Assembly: GCA_016715885.1 (NCBI GenBank)
Contig: JADJXL010000020.1
Location: 868,001-932,000, forward strand
Direction of reading: 5' to 3'
DNA: 64,000 nucleotides
DNA from: Polyangiaceae bacterium
GTDB taxonomy: Bacteria; Myxococcota_A; Polyangia; Polyangiales; Polyangiaceae
Part shown: piece after piece, positions 27,124-35,340 of the stretch
How the letters are laid out: each line of letters opens with the position of its first letter
How positions within the stretch are numbered: position 1 is the stretch's first letter
Translations under genes and position numbers: made by a program
Notes under the pieces: generated by a model
Told to the model about the DNA's origin: nothing
The model's input: only the letters and a program-made list of their open reading frames with translations
The model's database searches: none

Positions 27124-28062
27124 ATGCAAACGTCTTCTTTCGAATGGACCGCCGACGATGGAAAACGCATCGTCGTGCACGTCTTTAGCCCCGACAGCGA
27201 CGGCGCGCCGCGCGCAGTCGTGCACGTGGTGCACGGCATGTCCGAACACGGTGCGCGTTATGCTCGCGTGGCCGAGGTTCTCACGGCAAGTGGGTTCGTC
27301 GTGGTCGCCCATGATCAACGTGGGCATGGCAAAACGGCGACGGACGACGAGCTCGGCTTCTTCGGCTCTCGCGACGGCTGGGGCCGCGCGTTGGCCGATA
27401 TCCGTGGACTGCTCGCGCATACGAGAACCACGTACGCGGGCGCTCCGCAGGCCATCATCGGCCACTCGATGGGTTCCTTCTTGACCCAGCGCATCATGTC
27501 CGACGAAGGGCCAAACCTCGCGGCGGTCGTGTTGTCCGCGACAAACGGTCCTCCGAACGCGCTCGCGCGCAGCGGCGTTTTCGTGGCGCGTGCGGAACGT
27601 GCACGCCTTGGTGACCGAGGCAAGAGCAGGCTTTTGCAAGCGTTGTCGTTCGACGGATTCAACCGAGCGTTTCGCCCGAATCGCACGGCGTTCGACTGGC
27701 TCTCGCGCGACGATGCCGAAGTCGACAAGTACATCGCGGACGATCGGTGCGGGTTTGCTGCGAGCGCGTCGCTGTGGGTGCAACTGCTCGAAGCGCTGCC
27801 GGGGCTCTTGGCGCCGGATGTGCTTGCGCGCATCCCGAAGACGCTGCCCGTGTACGTGCTCGCAGGCGCGGAGGATCCCGTGCACGACAAGACGAAGAAC
27901 CTGAAGGGGCTGCTTTCGGCGTATGCGCAGGCGGGTTTGTCCGACGTGACCTATCGCGCTTGGCCAGGCGCTCGGCACGAAGTGTTCAACGAGACGAACC
28001 GCGCGCAGGTCGTCGCCGAAATGCACGATTGGCTCGCGCAGAAGATCCCGGCGCGTCAATAA
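27124..28062 (+). CDS. alpha/beta hydrolase, monoacylglycerol-lipase/lysophospholipase-like
   Basis: About 312 residues from the ATG at 27124; the open frame extends to 26722 but there it is antisense to the previous gene. It shows the oxyanion segment VVHGMSEHGARY (near 38-50), HDQRGHGKT, the nucleophile elbow GHSMGS (near 113-118), an acid in GAEDPVHD (near 252) and histidine in GARHEVFNE (near 284). This is the standard serine hydrolase_4 family. It is probably cytoplasmic and acts on monoacylglycerols or lysophospholipids. Its last 7 bp overlap the convergent porin gene. Confidence 0.88.
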   Translation: MQTSSFEWTADDGKRIVVHVFSPDSDGAPRAVVHVVHGMSEHGARYARVAEVLTASGFVVVAHDQRGHGKTATDDELGFFGSRDGWGRALADIRGLLAHTRTTYAGAPQAIIGHSMGSFLTQRIMSDEGPNLAAVVLSATNGPPNALARSGVFVARAERARLGDRGKSRLLQALSFDGFNRAFRPNRTAFDWLSRDDAEVDKYIADDRCGFAASASLWVQLLEALPGLLAPDVLARIPKTLPVYVLAGAEDPVHDKTKNLKGLLSAYAQAGLSDVTYRAWPGARHEVFNETNRAQVVAEMHDWLAQKIPARQ

Positions 28063-29291
28063 TTCACTTGCACTTGCAGCCGCAAGAGCCGACCGCTTTC
28101 CTGTTGATATGGCGGCTCGGGAAACGTTCGTTCGGCGATCGCGTACGCAGCGGTCAATTCGACAGCGTCGATCGGGCGCCATTCGGTGCCGATTTCCAGC
28201 TCTCGCGTGCTGTAGCGAGGTGCATTCGTTTCGAACTTGCGTCCGCCTTCGTAAAGCACGCCACGCACGTACGGAAAAAAATCCCCAACTTTCGCAATGG
28301 CCATTGCGTAGCCACCATGGAGCGGGCGTTCTTCGACGCGATTGCCCACGAGCTCGGGGCCGCGACCGATGTTGTATTCGACTTGAAATCCAATCGGCTG
28401 GGGATAGAGCGTGAATGCCGCATGCGCTCGAAAGTCGCGTACTTCGTCGGGTGCCGTGACATCTTTGGCTGTTTTTACGACGAACTTGCCAGCATACCCG
28501 CCGCCACCAATTTCGACGATTTGTTTTCCAATTTGGAAAGGCCACGTGACGCGCGCGACCAAATGCGGCGTGGAATTTCTTTCTTTTTGATTGGCCGATT
28601 GACCATTGAAGGCTCCGAGCGCCACGACGCCATAGTCGCCGGATCCTTTGAGCCCCGAATCCACGAGCATTTTGAAGCGTTGCCGAATACGCTCGGGCGC
28701 CCAATAGAAGAACACACCGAGGTCTCGCTCGTCCTTGAGAGCGCTGTTGAGCGCGTCGGATCGATCGAACGGCGCGCGATTCTGGCTCGATTGCATGTTC
28801 TCGAAGCCGTACGGCACCTTGGATTGACCCACGCGAAAACGGAATTCTTTGCGTTTGTCGATGGAGATGTCGGCGTACCAATCGCGCAGCGTAGGCACGT
28901 GGTATTGATCGTTGACGACCGTGGCAAAGTCTGGCTGAAGGTAAACGAAGACGCGGTCGTGCACGTCGCCTTGCAAAACGAGACGCGCTCGGCGAATGAG
29001 AATGCCGCCATCTTTGCCGATGGACCTGTCACCTTGCCAGTTGACGAGACGTTCGTTCGTCACTCCGATTTGGTTGTACCTGACTTGCGTGTACCCGCGG
29101 AGTTTGACTTTTTCGTACCATTGCTTTTCTTTCGGCTTGGCGGCTTTCACCGCAGGCGGTGGGGCCGGCTTGGCCGGTGCCTTCAAAACCGCAGCAGGCG
29201 GCGAAACTTGAGCGGATGCTACGGATGCTGCGGCGGTAGTTACCGAACAAGCAAGCACGGCGGCGCGAGCAAAATGGCGTATCGAGCGCAT
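28056..29291 (-). CDS. outer-membrane porin, phosphate-selective OprO/OprP-like
   Basis: 411 residues. A Sec signal peptide with an ASVASA-Q cleavage site is followed by a Pro/Ala-rich linker. A long amphipathic beta-strand region begins at KVKLRGYTQVRYNQ and ends in the aromatic/hydrophobic LQVQVNY, as outer-membrane barrels do. The pattern GGILIRRARLVLQGDV followed by VYLQPDFA is typical of the OprP/OprO porin family. Substrate selectivity is not predictable here; no phosphate regulon genes are adjacent. Confidence 0.82.
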   Translation of the reverse strand: MRSIRHFARAAVLACSVTTAAASVASAQVSPPAAVLKAPAKPAPPPAVKAAKPKEKQWYEKVKLRGYTQVRYNQIGVTNERLVNWQGDRSIGKDGGILIRRARLVLQGDVHDRVFVYLQPDFATVVNDQYHVPTLRDWYADISIDKRKEFRFRVGQSKVPYGFENMQSSQNRAPFDRSDALNSALKDERDLGVFFYWAPERIRQRFKMLVDSGLKGSGDYGVVALGAFNGQSANQKERNSTPHLVARVTWPFQIGKQIVEIGGGGYAGKFVVKTAKDVTAPDEVRDFRAHAAFTLYPQPIGFQVEYNIGRGPELVGNRVEERPLHGGYAMAIAKVGDFFPYVRGVLYEGGRKFETNAPRYSTRELEIGTEWRPIDAVELTAAYAIAERTFPEPPYQQESGRLLRLQVQVNY

Positions 29292-29424
29292 GAAGGTTCG
29301 TCCGGAGTCCCGGCCTTTCGTCGTTGCGCAGGATTAAGCAACTCGTGTGACAGCTTCATGACGACTCGGGTGCGCATGTGTTACTGGAATGTAACGATTG
29401 TGTGACAGACCAGAAGGTCCTGAC

Positions 29425-30060
29425 CTACACCCTCGCCACCATCGGAGGAAACTGTGCGTGCAATCCGCAATTCAATAAAAACTCGATTGCATCCAAATGC
29501 CGCCGCGCCTCAGCGACGTCCCTACCCCACGTGTACAGGCCATGCCCCGCAAGCAAATATCCATACACGTGATCGTCGCCGCCGATATTTGCGTCAATGA
29601 GCTCCGCCAAACGGGCCATGTTTTGATCGTTGGGGAAAATGGGTAGACTCACCGTCGAGTCGTGCGTATCGATACCGGCGAGAGCTTTGGCAATTTCGAA
29701 CCCCTGCAATACGAGATGCCCCTCGTGCGCAAATGCGCGCGAAACGATGGTCGCTGCAACGGAATGCGTATGCACCACGCAATGAACGCTTGGCCGGCGA
29801 CGATAGATCTGCGCATGCAATAAAGTTTCTGCTGACGGTATTCCCGGTTCGAGCGCGTTTCCGTCGATGTCTACCGCGAGCAAATGCTCGGCTCCAATCG
29901 ACCCTTTGTCGAATCCGCTCTGCGTAATCGCAAAGCGATCTTCGGCAATACGTGCCGAAAAATTGCCACTCGTCGCCAGGGCCCATCCTCGAGCATGGCA
30001 ATGGCGCGCCAATGCGAGCAATGCCACCTCGACCGGTTCGGACAAATGTCGCTGGACCAC
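29425..30060 (-). CDS. mtnB: methylthioribulose-1-phosphate dehydratase
   Basis: 211 residues, class II aldolase/adducin fold. Zinc-binding histidines are in VVHTHS near residue 96-101 and AGHGLYTWG near 174-182. TSGNFSAR near 30 is the phosphate-binding loop of the family. Length and the VYGYLLAGHG stretch match MtnB of the methionine salvage pathway, which dehydrates 5-methylthioribulose-1-phosphate. No other salvage genes (mtnA, mtnC, mtnD) are in the window, so a related sugar-phosphate aldolase remains possible. Confidence 0.85.
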   Translation of the reverse strand: MVQRHLSEPVEVALLALARHCHARGWALATSGNFSARIAEDRFAITQSGFDKGSIGAEHLLAVDIDGNALEPGIPSAETLLHAQIYRRRPSVHCVVHTHSVAATIVSRAFAHEGHLVLQGFEIAKALAGIDTHDSTVSLPIFPNDQNMARLAELIDANIGGDDHVYGYLLAGHGLYTWGRDVAEARRHLDAIEFLLNCGLHAQFPPMVARV

Positions 30061-30161
30061 GTCCTCGCGACCCTAGCGCGTCAGGGGCGCCGTGCAACCT
30101 CTAGTCTCACATCCCGTCGTCATTTCGTTCATCGGAATTATCGGTTTTTCCGAGCGCAAAA

Positions 30162-30524
30162 TCAAAACTCCAGATCGGGAGGCGGCGGTACCGGCGCCGT
30201 TGGCTGGGCTGGGATCGATACCGTCGTGGCAGCATTTCCCGCGAAGCTCTCTTTTTTGCGCGCCATTTCATCCCTTCGAACGGATGCGTCTTGCGCCATG
30301 GCCCCGACGAACGCCGAAAGAACCGCCAATTGCTGCATGAGCTTTTGCTGATGCGCCTGCATCACCGCCATTCGCTCTTCGCTCTGCCGCACCGCAGCGC
30401 GAAGCCGACCAAGCTCAGCCATGGTTGCGTCGTTCGACACGGATGACGAACAAGCCGAACAGCCGAGCGCAGCGAATCCACAGAAGGCGGCAAAGCATCG
30501 GCGAACGAGCGCGCTCACGAGCAT
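30162..30524 (-). CDS. small coiled-coil lipoprotein
   Basis: About 120 residues from the Met at 30524; a Met at 30539 is also in frame. The lipobox lies in AALGCSAC near residue 22. It is followed by a heptad-like helix (LGRLRAAVRQSEERMAVMQ and on, about 35-75), then a Pro-rich tail ending PPPPDLEF. This resembles small periplasmic lipoproteins of the Lpp type that sit between outer membrane and wall. Divergent from the amidohydrolase gene. Function unknown. Confidence 0.65.
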   Translation of the reverse strand: MLVSALVRRCFAAFCGFAALGCSACSSSVSNDATMAELGRLRAAVRQSEERMAVMQAHQQKLMQQLAVLSAFVGAMAQDASVRRDEMARKKESFAGNAATTVSIPAQPTAPVPPPPDLEF

Positions 30525-30649
30525 CGAAATGGCCTCCAAGGCAGCAAGACTTCCAGTCTATCGCACGCCGAGCCAAAAGAAAACCAGCTCGTGACGAACA
30601 AGGGCCTTCTTTACTCGATCGCCGCTCTGCGGCATGCTACGGCCGGCCC

Positions 30650-32344
30650 GTGTTACTTTACCCGTCGTCGCTACCTGCACGTCTAGCTTCGCCTTTCCTG
30701 CTCGTGCTCACCACAGCGACGTGCTCGACGCCCTCGACTCACTCGGCGCCAAAACGAGCTCCCATCGAAGCAGCCAAAACGGAATCGCCAAAACGAGCGA
30801 TCGCAGTAAGCTCCCCATCGGCTCGCTCCAATGATTCCTATGAGCCATCGATTCCGCAACCCGTCATTTCACTCCCTCCACCTTTTCATTCGGACGAAAT
30901 ATTCGATATCGCCATTCGTGGTGGATTCGTTCTCGACGGATCGGGATCGGGACGAAAACGCGCGGACGTGATCATTCGCGACGGGCGCATCGTGCACGTT
31001 GGCAGTGTCGATACGCGCGTCCAAGCAAAACGTGAAATCGATGCGTCGGGCGCGGTCGTGTCTCCAGGGTTCATCGACATGCACGCGCACGGCGGTCCGC
31101 TTGGAGACGTCGAATATGCGCTCGCGCAAGGCATTACGACGCTCGTATTGGGTCAGGATGGCCAAAGCCCGTCGGACCACATTGGTTCTTGGCTCGCAAA
31201 GATCGATGCAGCGCGTCCGCGCGTGAACATTGCAACGCTCGTCGGACACGCGACCGTGCGATTTCAATCTGGAGCGGGGGCACGCAAGGCGCCGAATGCC
31301 AAGCAAATTGAAAAAATGCGAACGCTCGTGGGGCAAGCCATGAATGAAGGCGCATTCGGTTTGTCGATGGGTTTGGAATACGATCCGGGTCGATCGGCGG
31401 AAATGAACGAGCTCGTCGCGGTTGCCGAGCCGGTCGGCGCTCGAGGCGGCGTGGTCATGAGTCATTTGCGCAGCGAAGACGACGATCGCATCGATGCATC
31501 GCTGGACGAGCTTTTGGAGCAATGCAGTCGGGCCAAAGCGCGGGCGCATGTGGCGCACCTGAAGATTGTGCTCGGGCATGGAGCGGATCGAGCCGAAAAG
31601 CTTTTGACTCGCATGGTGGATGCGCGGGCTCGGGGGTTATCCATCACGGCGGATCTTTATCCGTACACCGCGAGCTACACGTCACTTTCCATTCTCTTTC
31701 CCGATTTTGCACGGCCCCCCGCGTCTTATGCGCAAGCCAAGCGCACTCGCCGCACGGAGCTCGAAGCGTTCGTCCGCGCGCGCGTGGACAAACGCAATGG
31801 ACCAGATGCCACGGTATTCGGCACGGGACCGCATGCAGGGAAAACGCTCGCTGCCGTGGCGAAGCAGCATGGCGTACCCTTCGAACGGGTTTTGGTCGAC
31901 CTTGGGCCGAATGGTGCCGAAGCGGCGTACTTCGTGATGGATGAAGCGGTGGTGGAGCGACTCTACGTCGATCCGTTCGTCATGGTTGGCACCGACGGTG
32001 GTGGAGGCGGGCGGCATCCGCGTGGATTTGGCGCGTTTGCTCGAATCCTCGACGAATACGTGGGCAAACGCCAATTGGTGTCGCTCGAAGAAGCCGTACG
32101 AAAAATGACGTCTTTACCGGCGCAAACGCTGGGTTTGTCCGGGGATCGCGGGTGTCTCGATGCTGGTTGCGCGGCCGATGTGCTCGTCTTCGATCCTGAA
32201 AAAGTGCGCGCTCGCTCGGAGTTCAGCGCGCCGCATCGACTTGCGACGGGGATGCGGTTCGTCATCGTGAACGGCGTGGTCGAGCGCGAGGGCGAACGTG
32301 CGACGCAAGCGCGTGCGGGAAAAGCGTTGCGGTTTTCTCGCTGA
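30650..32344 (+). CDS. exported N-acyl-D-amino-acid deacylase-like amidohydrolase
   Basis: About 564 residues from a GTG at 30650, which gives a signal sequence with a possible lipoprotein Cys (TTATC, near 23). The frame is open upstream to 30425, but that overlaps the divergent lipoprotein. The amidohydrolase barrel shows GFIDMHAHGG near 136, SHLRSEDDD near 265, AHLKIV near 288 and the late metal Asp in VGTDGGG near 445. This is the D-aminoacylase/dihydroorotase-like set. It would cleave N-acyl-D-amino acids or a similar amide in the periplasm. It is followed by two further genes on the same strand. Confidence 0.82.
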   Translation: MLLYPSSLPARLASPFLLVLTTATCSTPSTHSAPKRAPIEAAKTESPKRAIAVSSPSARSNDSYEPSIPQPVISLPPPFHSDEIFDIAIRGGFVLDGSGSGRKRADVIIRDGRIVHVGSVDTRVQAKREIDASGAVVSPGFIDMHAHGGPLGDVEYALAQGITTLVLGQDGQSPSDHIGSWLAKIDAARPRVNIATLVGHATVRFQSGAGARKAPNAKQIEKMRTLVGQAMNEGAFGLSMGLEYDPGRSAEMNELVAVAEPVGARGGVVMSHLRSEDDDRIDASLDELLEQCSRAKARAHVAHLKIVLGHGADRAEKLLTRMVDARARGLSITADLYPYTASYTSLSILFPDFARPPASYAQAKRTRRTELEAFVRARVDKRNGPDATVFGTGPHAGKTLAAVAKQHGVPFERVLVDLGPNGAEAAYFVMDEAVVERLYVDPFVMVGTDGGGGGRHPRGFGAFARILDEYVGKRQLVSLEEAVRKMTSLPAQTLGLSGDRGCLDAGCAADVLVFDPEKVRARSEFSAPHRLATGMRFVIVNGVVEREGERATQARAGKALRFSR

Positions 32345-32392
32345 TTGGAACTGTCCCGGCTCGAAACGCGCATTCGTGCTACGTCTCCGTGC

Positions 32393-33346
32393 ATGCGGCT
32401 GAAGGCGGCCCTGGTCTTCGCGGTCCTTGGCATGTGTTCGGCTGGTGCGTTCGCCCGAGCGCCAACGCCGCCCGTAGCACCTGCAAAACCAACATCGGAA
32501 GGCCAAACCGCTGGCGGCATGATCACCCTGCGTACGCCTGGTCCCGATGCGATCCTGCTTCGCGCAGGCTTGTTCACGATGGGTGCATCCAGTGACGACA
32601 TGGCTTTTGCTCGAGCGCTCTGCGCGGCCGAACCGATGGGCAAGCCATGTGGCGACGGGCGGTTTTCCGAGGAGTATCCGCCGCACGAAGTGTACTTGTC
32701 GGACGTTTGGATCGACCGCACCGAAGTGACGGTTGCCCAATATCGACGCTGCGTCGCCGCTGGCCAGTGCCTCGAACCACCCTACGCATCGGGTGCCGCG
32801 CGCTTCGATCAACCGGACTTTCCCGTCGTCATGGTGAGCTGGTTCGACGCGACAAACTACTGCGCGTGGGCCGGCGGGCGACTCCCGACGGAAGCCGAGT
32901 GGGAGCGCGCAGCGAAGGGGACACGCGGTCGTCGCTTTCCCTGGGGTAACGTCTACAACGGCTCGCTCGCGAATCACGGCAAGGTGTTTGGCGAGCTCGT
33001 GCACGAGGCGCTGCCGTGGTTCGTCGTGAATGCTTCGGAGACCCACGACGACAGCGACGGATTCACGGAGCTTGCGCCTGTCGGCTCGTTTCGCGACGGC
33101 CGAACACCCGACGGAATTTACGACCTCGCCGGCAATGTCGACGAATGGATTCACGACTACTTCAAGCCGGAATACCCGCAAGGAAGCCTCGTCAATCCAC
33201 GCGGTCCCGACCAGGGAGAGCTTCGCGTCGTGCGCGGCGGCAGCTACATCCATGGCCGTCACCAGCTCCGCACGACGGCGCGACAATACGATCGACCTAC
33301 CAGACGCTGGCCTTGGCGTGGATTTCGTTGCGCGCGTGATCCGTGA
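32393..33346 (+). CDS. exported formylglycine-generating-enzyme-like protein
   Basis: About 317 residues from the ATG at 32393 (an in-frame ATG lies at 32345). A Sec signal peptide is followed by an FGE-sulfatase domain: WIDRTEVTVAQYRRC, GGRLPTEAEWERAA, FPWGN, DLAGNVDEW, VVRGGSY and a closing WRGFRCA. The copper-binding cysteine pair of catalytic FGE is not clearly present, so it may be one of the non-catalytic members that are widespread in myxobacteria, often tied to kinases or surface assemblies. No sulfatase gene is adjacent. Confidence 0.85.
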   Translation: MRLKAALVFAVLGMCSAGAFARAPTPPVAPAKPTSEGQTAGGMITLRTPGPDAILLRAGLFTMGASSDDMAFARALCAAEPMGKPCGDGRFSEEYPPHEVYLSDVWIDRTEVTVAQYRRCVAAGQCLEPPYASGAARFDQPDFPVVMVSWFDATNYCAWAGGRLPTEAEWERAAKGTRGRRFPWGNVYNGSLANHGKVFGELVHEALPWFVVNASETHDDSDGFTELAPVGSFRDGRTPDGIYDLAGNVDEWIHDYFKPEYPQGSLVNPRGPDQGELRVVRGGSYIHGRHQLRTTARQYDRPTRRWPWRGFRCARDP

Positions 33347-33445
33347 CTGCCTGTCACCGAAGCGCGCATGAACGCGTCTGCGCACATCGGTCGGCGCGAG
33401 CAGCTCGTTTGGCAACGGGCCTCGCGCGGCGCATAGTGCACCACC

Positions 33446-34345
33446 GTGAAGATTGCTCACCTGTCGGATCTGCACCTGCTCGCGCTCGAAGGCGCCGTGC
33501 CCATGCGTTTGTTCAACAAGCGCATCACGGGCTACATGAACCTGCGATTTCACCGAAAGTCGGTGCACAAACCTTTTGCGGTCGAAGCATCGCTGCGTGA
33601 AATCCGCAAGCTGGGCGTCGATCACGTGGTCGTCACGGGAGACGTATCGAACCTGGCGCTCGAGCGGGAATTCGAGCTTGCGCGCACGGTGCTCGATCGC
33701 GAGCTCGGCATGTCGCCCGACCAAGTGAGCATGGTGCCGGGCAATCACGACACGTACACGCAGGGCTCGTTTCGCACCAAGCGTTTCGTCCGCTCGTTCG
33801 ACGCGTGCATGACGAGCGACCTGGCACTTGCGGACGCGCCCTTTCCCTACGTGAGGCTTCGCGGACCGGTGGCGCTCATCGGTTTGTCCACGGCCGTTCC
33901 CCGCTTGCCGCTCGTCGCGGCGGGCGAATTTGGTCGCCGGCAGCTCGACGCGCTTGCACGAATTCTGGCGCACCCCGAAGTCCGGTCGCGCACGCCCGTC
34001 CTGCTACAGCATCATCCTTGGCACAACCCGCCCGAGAAGATGCGCCGGTTGCTCGAAGGTTTGTACGACGCCGACTTGGAAGCGGAGCTTTTGCAAAACG
34101 TCGAGCGCGGGCTGCTGTTGCACGGGCACTTGCACAGGCGCGTGCATCGCACGCTCCGTACCAGCGCGGGCCACATCGACGCCATTGGCGCGACGAGCGC
34201 ATCGCTGTTGCATGCAAACGCCGAGCGAATGGCGGGGTTCAATCTGTACGAGATCGACTCGACCGGTGCGATTTGCGACATCTCGTCGCGTAGATTCGAT
34301 CCTGACCGAGGGGTTTTTGAAAGCGTCTCGATTCCGAGGGAGTGA
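33446..34345 (+). CDS. calcineurin-like metallophosphoesterase, CpdA/class III cAMP-PDE type
   Basis: 299 residues from a GTG at 33446. All five metal motifs are present: LSDLHL (7-12), VTGDVS near 54, VPGNHD near 94, LQHHPWHN near 188, and LHGHLH near 225. The compact length and motif spacing match class III cyclic nucleotide phosphodiesterases and related enzymes. It shares its fold with the two phosphoesterase domains of the giant gene at 15473-20581 but is a separate, complete enzyme. Soluble; substrate unproven. Confidence 0.9.
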   Translation: MKIAHLSDLHLLALEGAVPMRLFNKRITGYMNLRFHRKSVHKPFAVEASLREIRKLGVDHVVVTGDVSNLALEREFELARTVLDRELGMSPDQVSMVPGNHDTYTQGSFRTKRFVRSFDACMTSDLALADAPFPYVRLRGPVALIGLSTAVPRLPLVAAGEFGRRQLDALARILAHPEVRSRTPVLLQHHPWHNPPEKMRRLLEGLYDADLEAELLQNVERGLLLHGHLHRRVHRTLRTSAGHIDAIGATSASLLHANAERMAGFNLYEIDSTGAICDISSRRFDPDRGVFESVSIPRE

Positions 34346-34377
34346 CGCTCACCAGGTGGTTCGTGCGAGGCCCGGAT

Positions 34378-34593
34378 TCAAACTGTGCTCGCGTCGACGC
34401 GAACGACGTTGACGGCCTGCAAGCCCTTCGGGCCTTCCTTGATTTCGAACTGGACTTCCTCGTCTTCGACCAGGCGCCGACGTCCGTCGCCGCTAATCTG
34501 CGAATAGTGGACGAAGACGTCGGGGCCTTGAATTTGCTTGATGAATCCCCAGCCCTTCTCGTCGTTGAACCACTTTACTTTGCCTACGGCCAT
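34378..34593 (-). CDS. cold-shock-domain protein
   Basis: 71 residues, a standard single-domain CSP. RNP1 is KGWGFIK and RNP2 is VFVHYS, both intact. It binds single-stranded RNA/DNA and melts RNA structure. A GGAGGAG ribosome site lies just upstream, and a plausible promoter sits about 85-115 bp further up with an untranslated leader of roughly 78 nt, as in cold-regulated csp genes. Confidence 0.96.
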   Translation of the reverse strand: MAVGKVKWFNDEKGWGFIKQIQGPDVFVHYSQISGDGRRRLVEDEEVQFEIKEGPKGLQAVNVVRVDASTV

Positions 34594-34897
34594 GACTCCT
34601 CCACATTGACGCTCACCGGCATGGCTACGCGGCGCTTCCGTTGCATTTCATCCACGCGACGTCCCTGCGAGCGGCGCCAAGGTAGACGTGCGCTCACGTG
34701 ACCGTCAAGCGCACTGCCAGAACGCAGTCGCGTAATGCTTCTTGCCGCCTCATGCATTGCTCGGACTGCGAAGATCAACACGCGGCCCTGAGAACACATC
34801 TGTGTATCTAGCTACGCGTCTGACACGAAAATGACGTTCAAATCGGCCGGATTTGGGGATGGCCCGGCTCGGCACGCGTATCGCAAGAGGGACCATC
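34594..34897. other. intergenic region with cspA-type leader and promoter
   Basis: About 300 bp between the cold-shock gene (minus) and a small hypothetical gene (plus). It holds the csp promoter and leader described separately. No RNA gene or conserved reading frame was recognised in the rest. Confidence 0.5.
34679..34708 (-). promoter_or_regulatory. candidate promoter of the cold-shock gene
   Basis: On the minus strand, TTGACG (34708-34703) and TACCTT (34684-34679) are separated by 18 bp, a fair sigma-70-like match. Transcription would begin near 34672, leaving a leader of about 78 nt before the cold-shock ATG at 34593. Confidence 0.5.
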
Positions 34898-35167
34898 ATG
34901 GCGATTCATTTTCCTGATCCCGAGGCTCGCAACGAAGGTTCGGACGCTGCGTCATCGATTCGACCTTACGCGCACGCATCGCGTGATCCGCGAGCCTTGA
35001 GGATCCTCGCGAAAACGATCTATCGCGAGATGCGTGCCGGGGGGCTCGCCGAAGAGGATCTGATGTCCGTCGCCAGTGAGCTACTCAGCCTCGTCGCCGG
35101 CGACATGAAAGACCGCCGCAACGCCAGCGAAATGCCCAAGGCTCCCCCACAAACGACGTCACGCTGA
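34898..35167 (+). CDS. small hypothetical protein
   Basis: About 89 residues from the ATG at 34898, preceded by an AAGAGGGA ribosome site 6 bp away; an in-frame start at 34853 is less likely. The acidic N-terminus is followed by a helical segment (LRILAKTIYREMRAGGLAEEDLM). It has no membrane helix or recognised motif. It is probably a small helical soluble protein, of a type seen in many myxobacteria. Function unknown. Confidence 0.6.
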   Translation: MAIHFPDPEARNEGSDAASSIRPYAHASRDPRALRILAKTIYREMRAGGLAEEDLMSVASELLSLVAGDMKDRRNASEMPKAPPQTTSR

Positions 35168-35340
35168 CCTTCTCTGCTCTGCTTTCTTCGCTTCCTTATC
35201 CCCGCTTACTTCCTCGCATGCCTCTCGTCCGTTCAGGGCGCAAGACTCTCGACCTCGACGTTGACACGAGGGTCGGGCCTTGCTCGTATTGCCCTTGAGT
35301 CACGATTGCTGGCCATGGCGACAGGCGCGGTCCGAGCGGA

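Noticed and set aside
27022..28881. A 619-codon minus-strand open frame across the hydrolase and porin genes
   Set aside because: It covers both real genes in the wrong frame and is low-complexity and Arg-rich.
27747..29405. A 552-codon plus-strand frame antisense to the porin
   Set aside because: Shadow frame; the porin on the other strand has signal peptide and barrel pattern.
32114..33973. A 619-codon minus-strand open frame opposite the FGE-like and phosphoesterase genes
   Set aside because: Shadow of two genes with recognised motifs on the plus strand.
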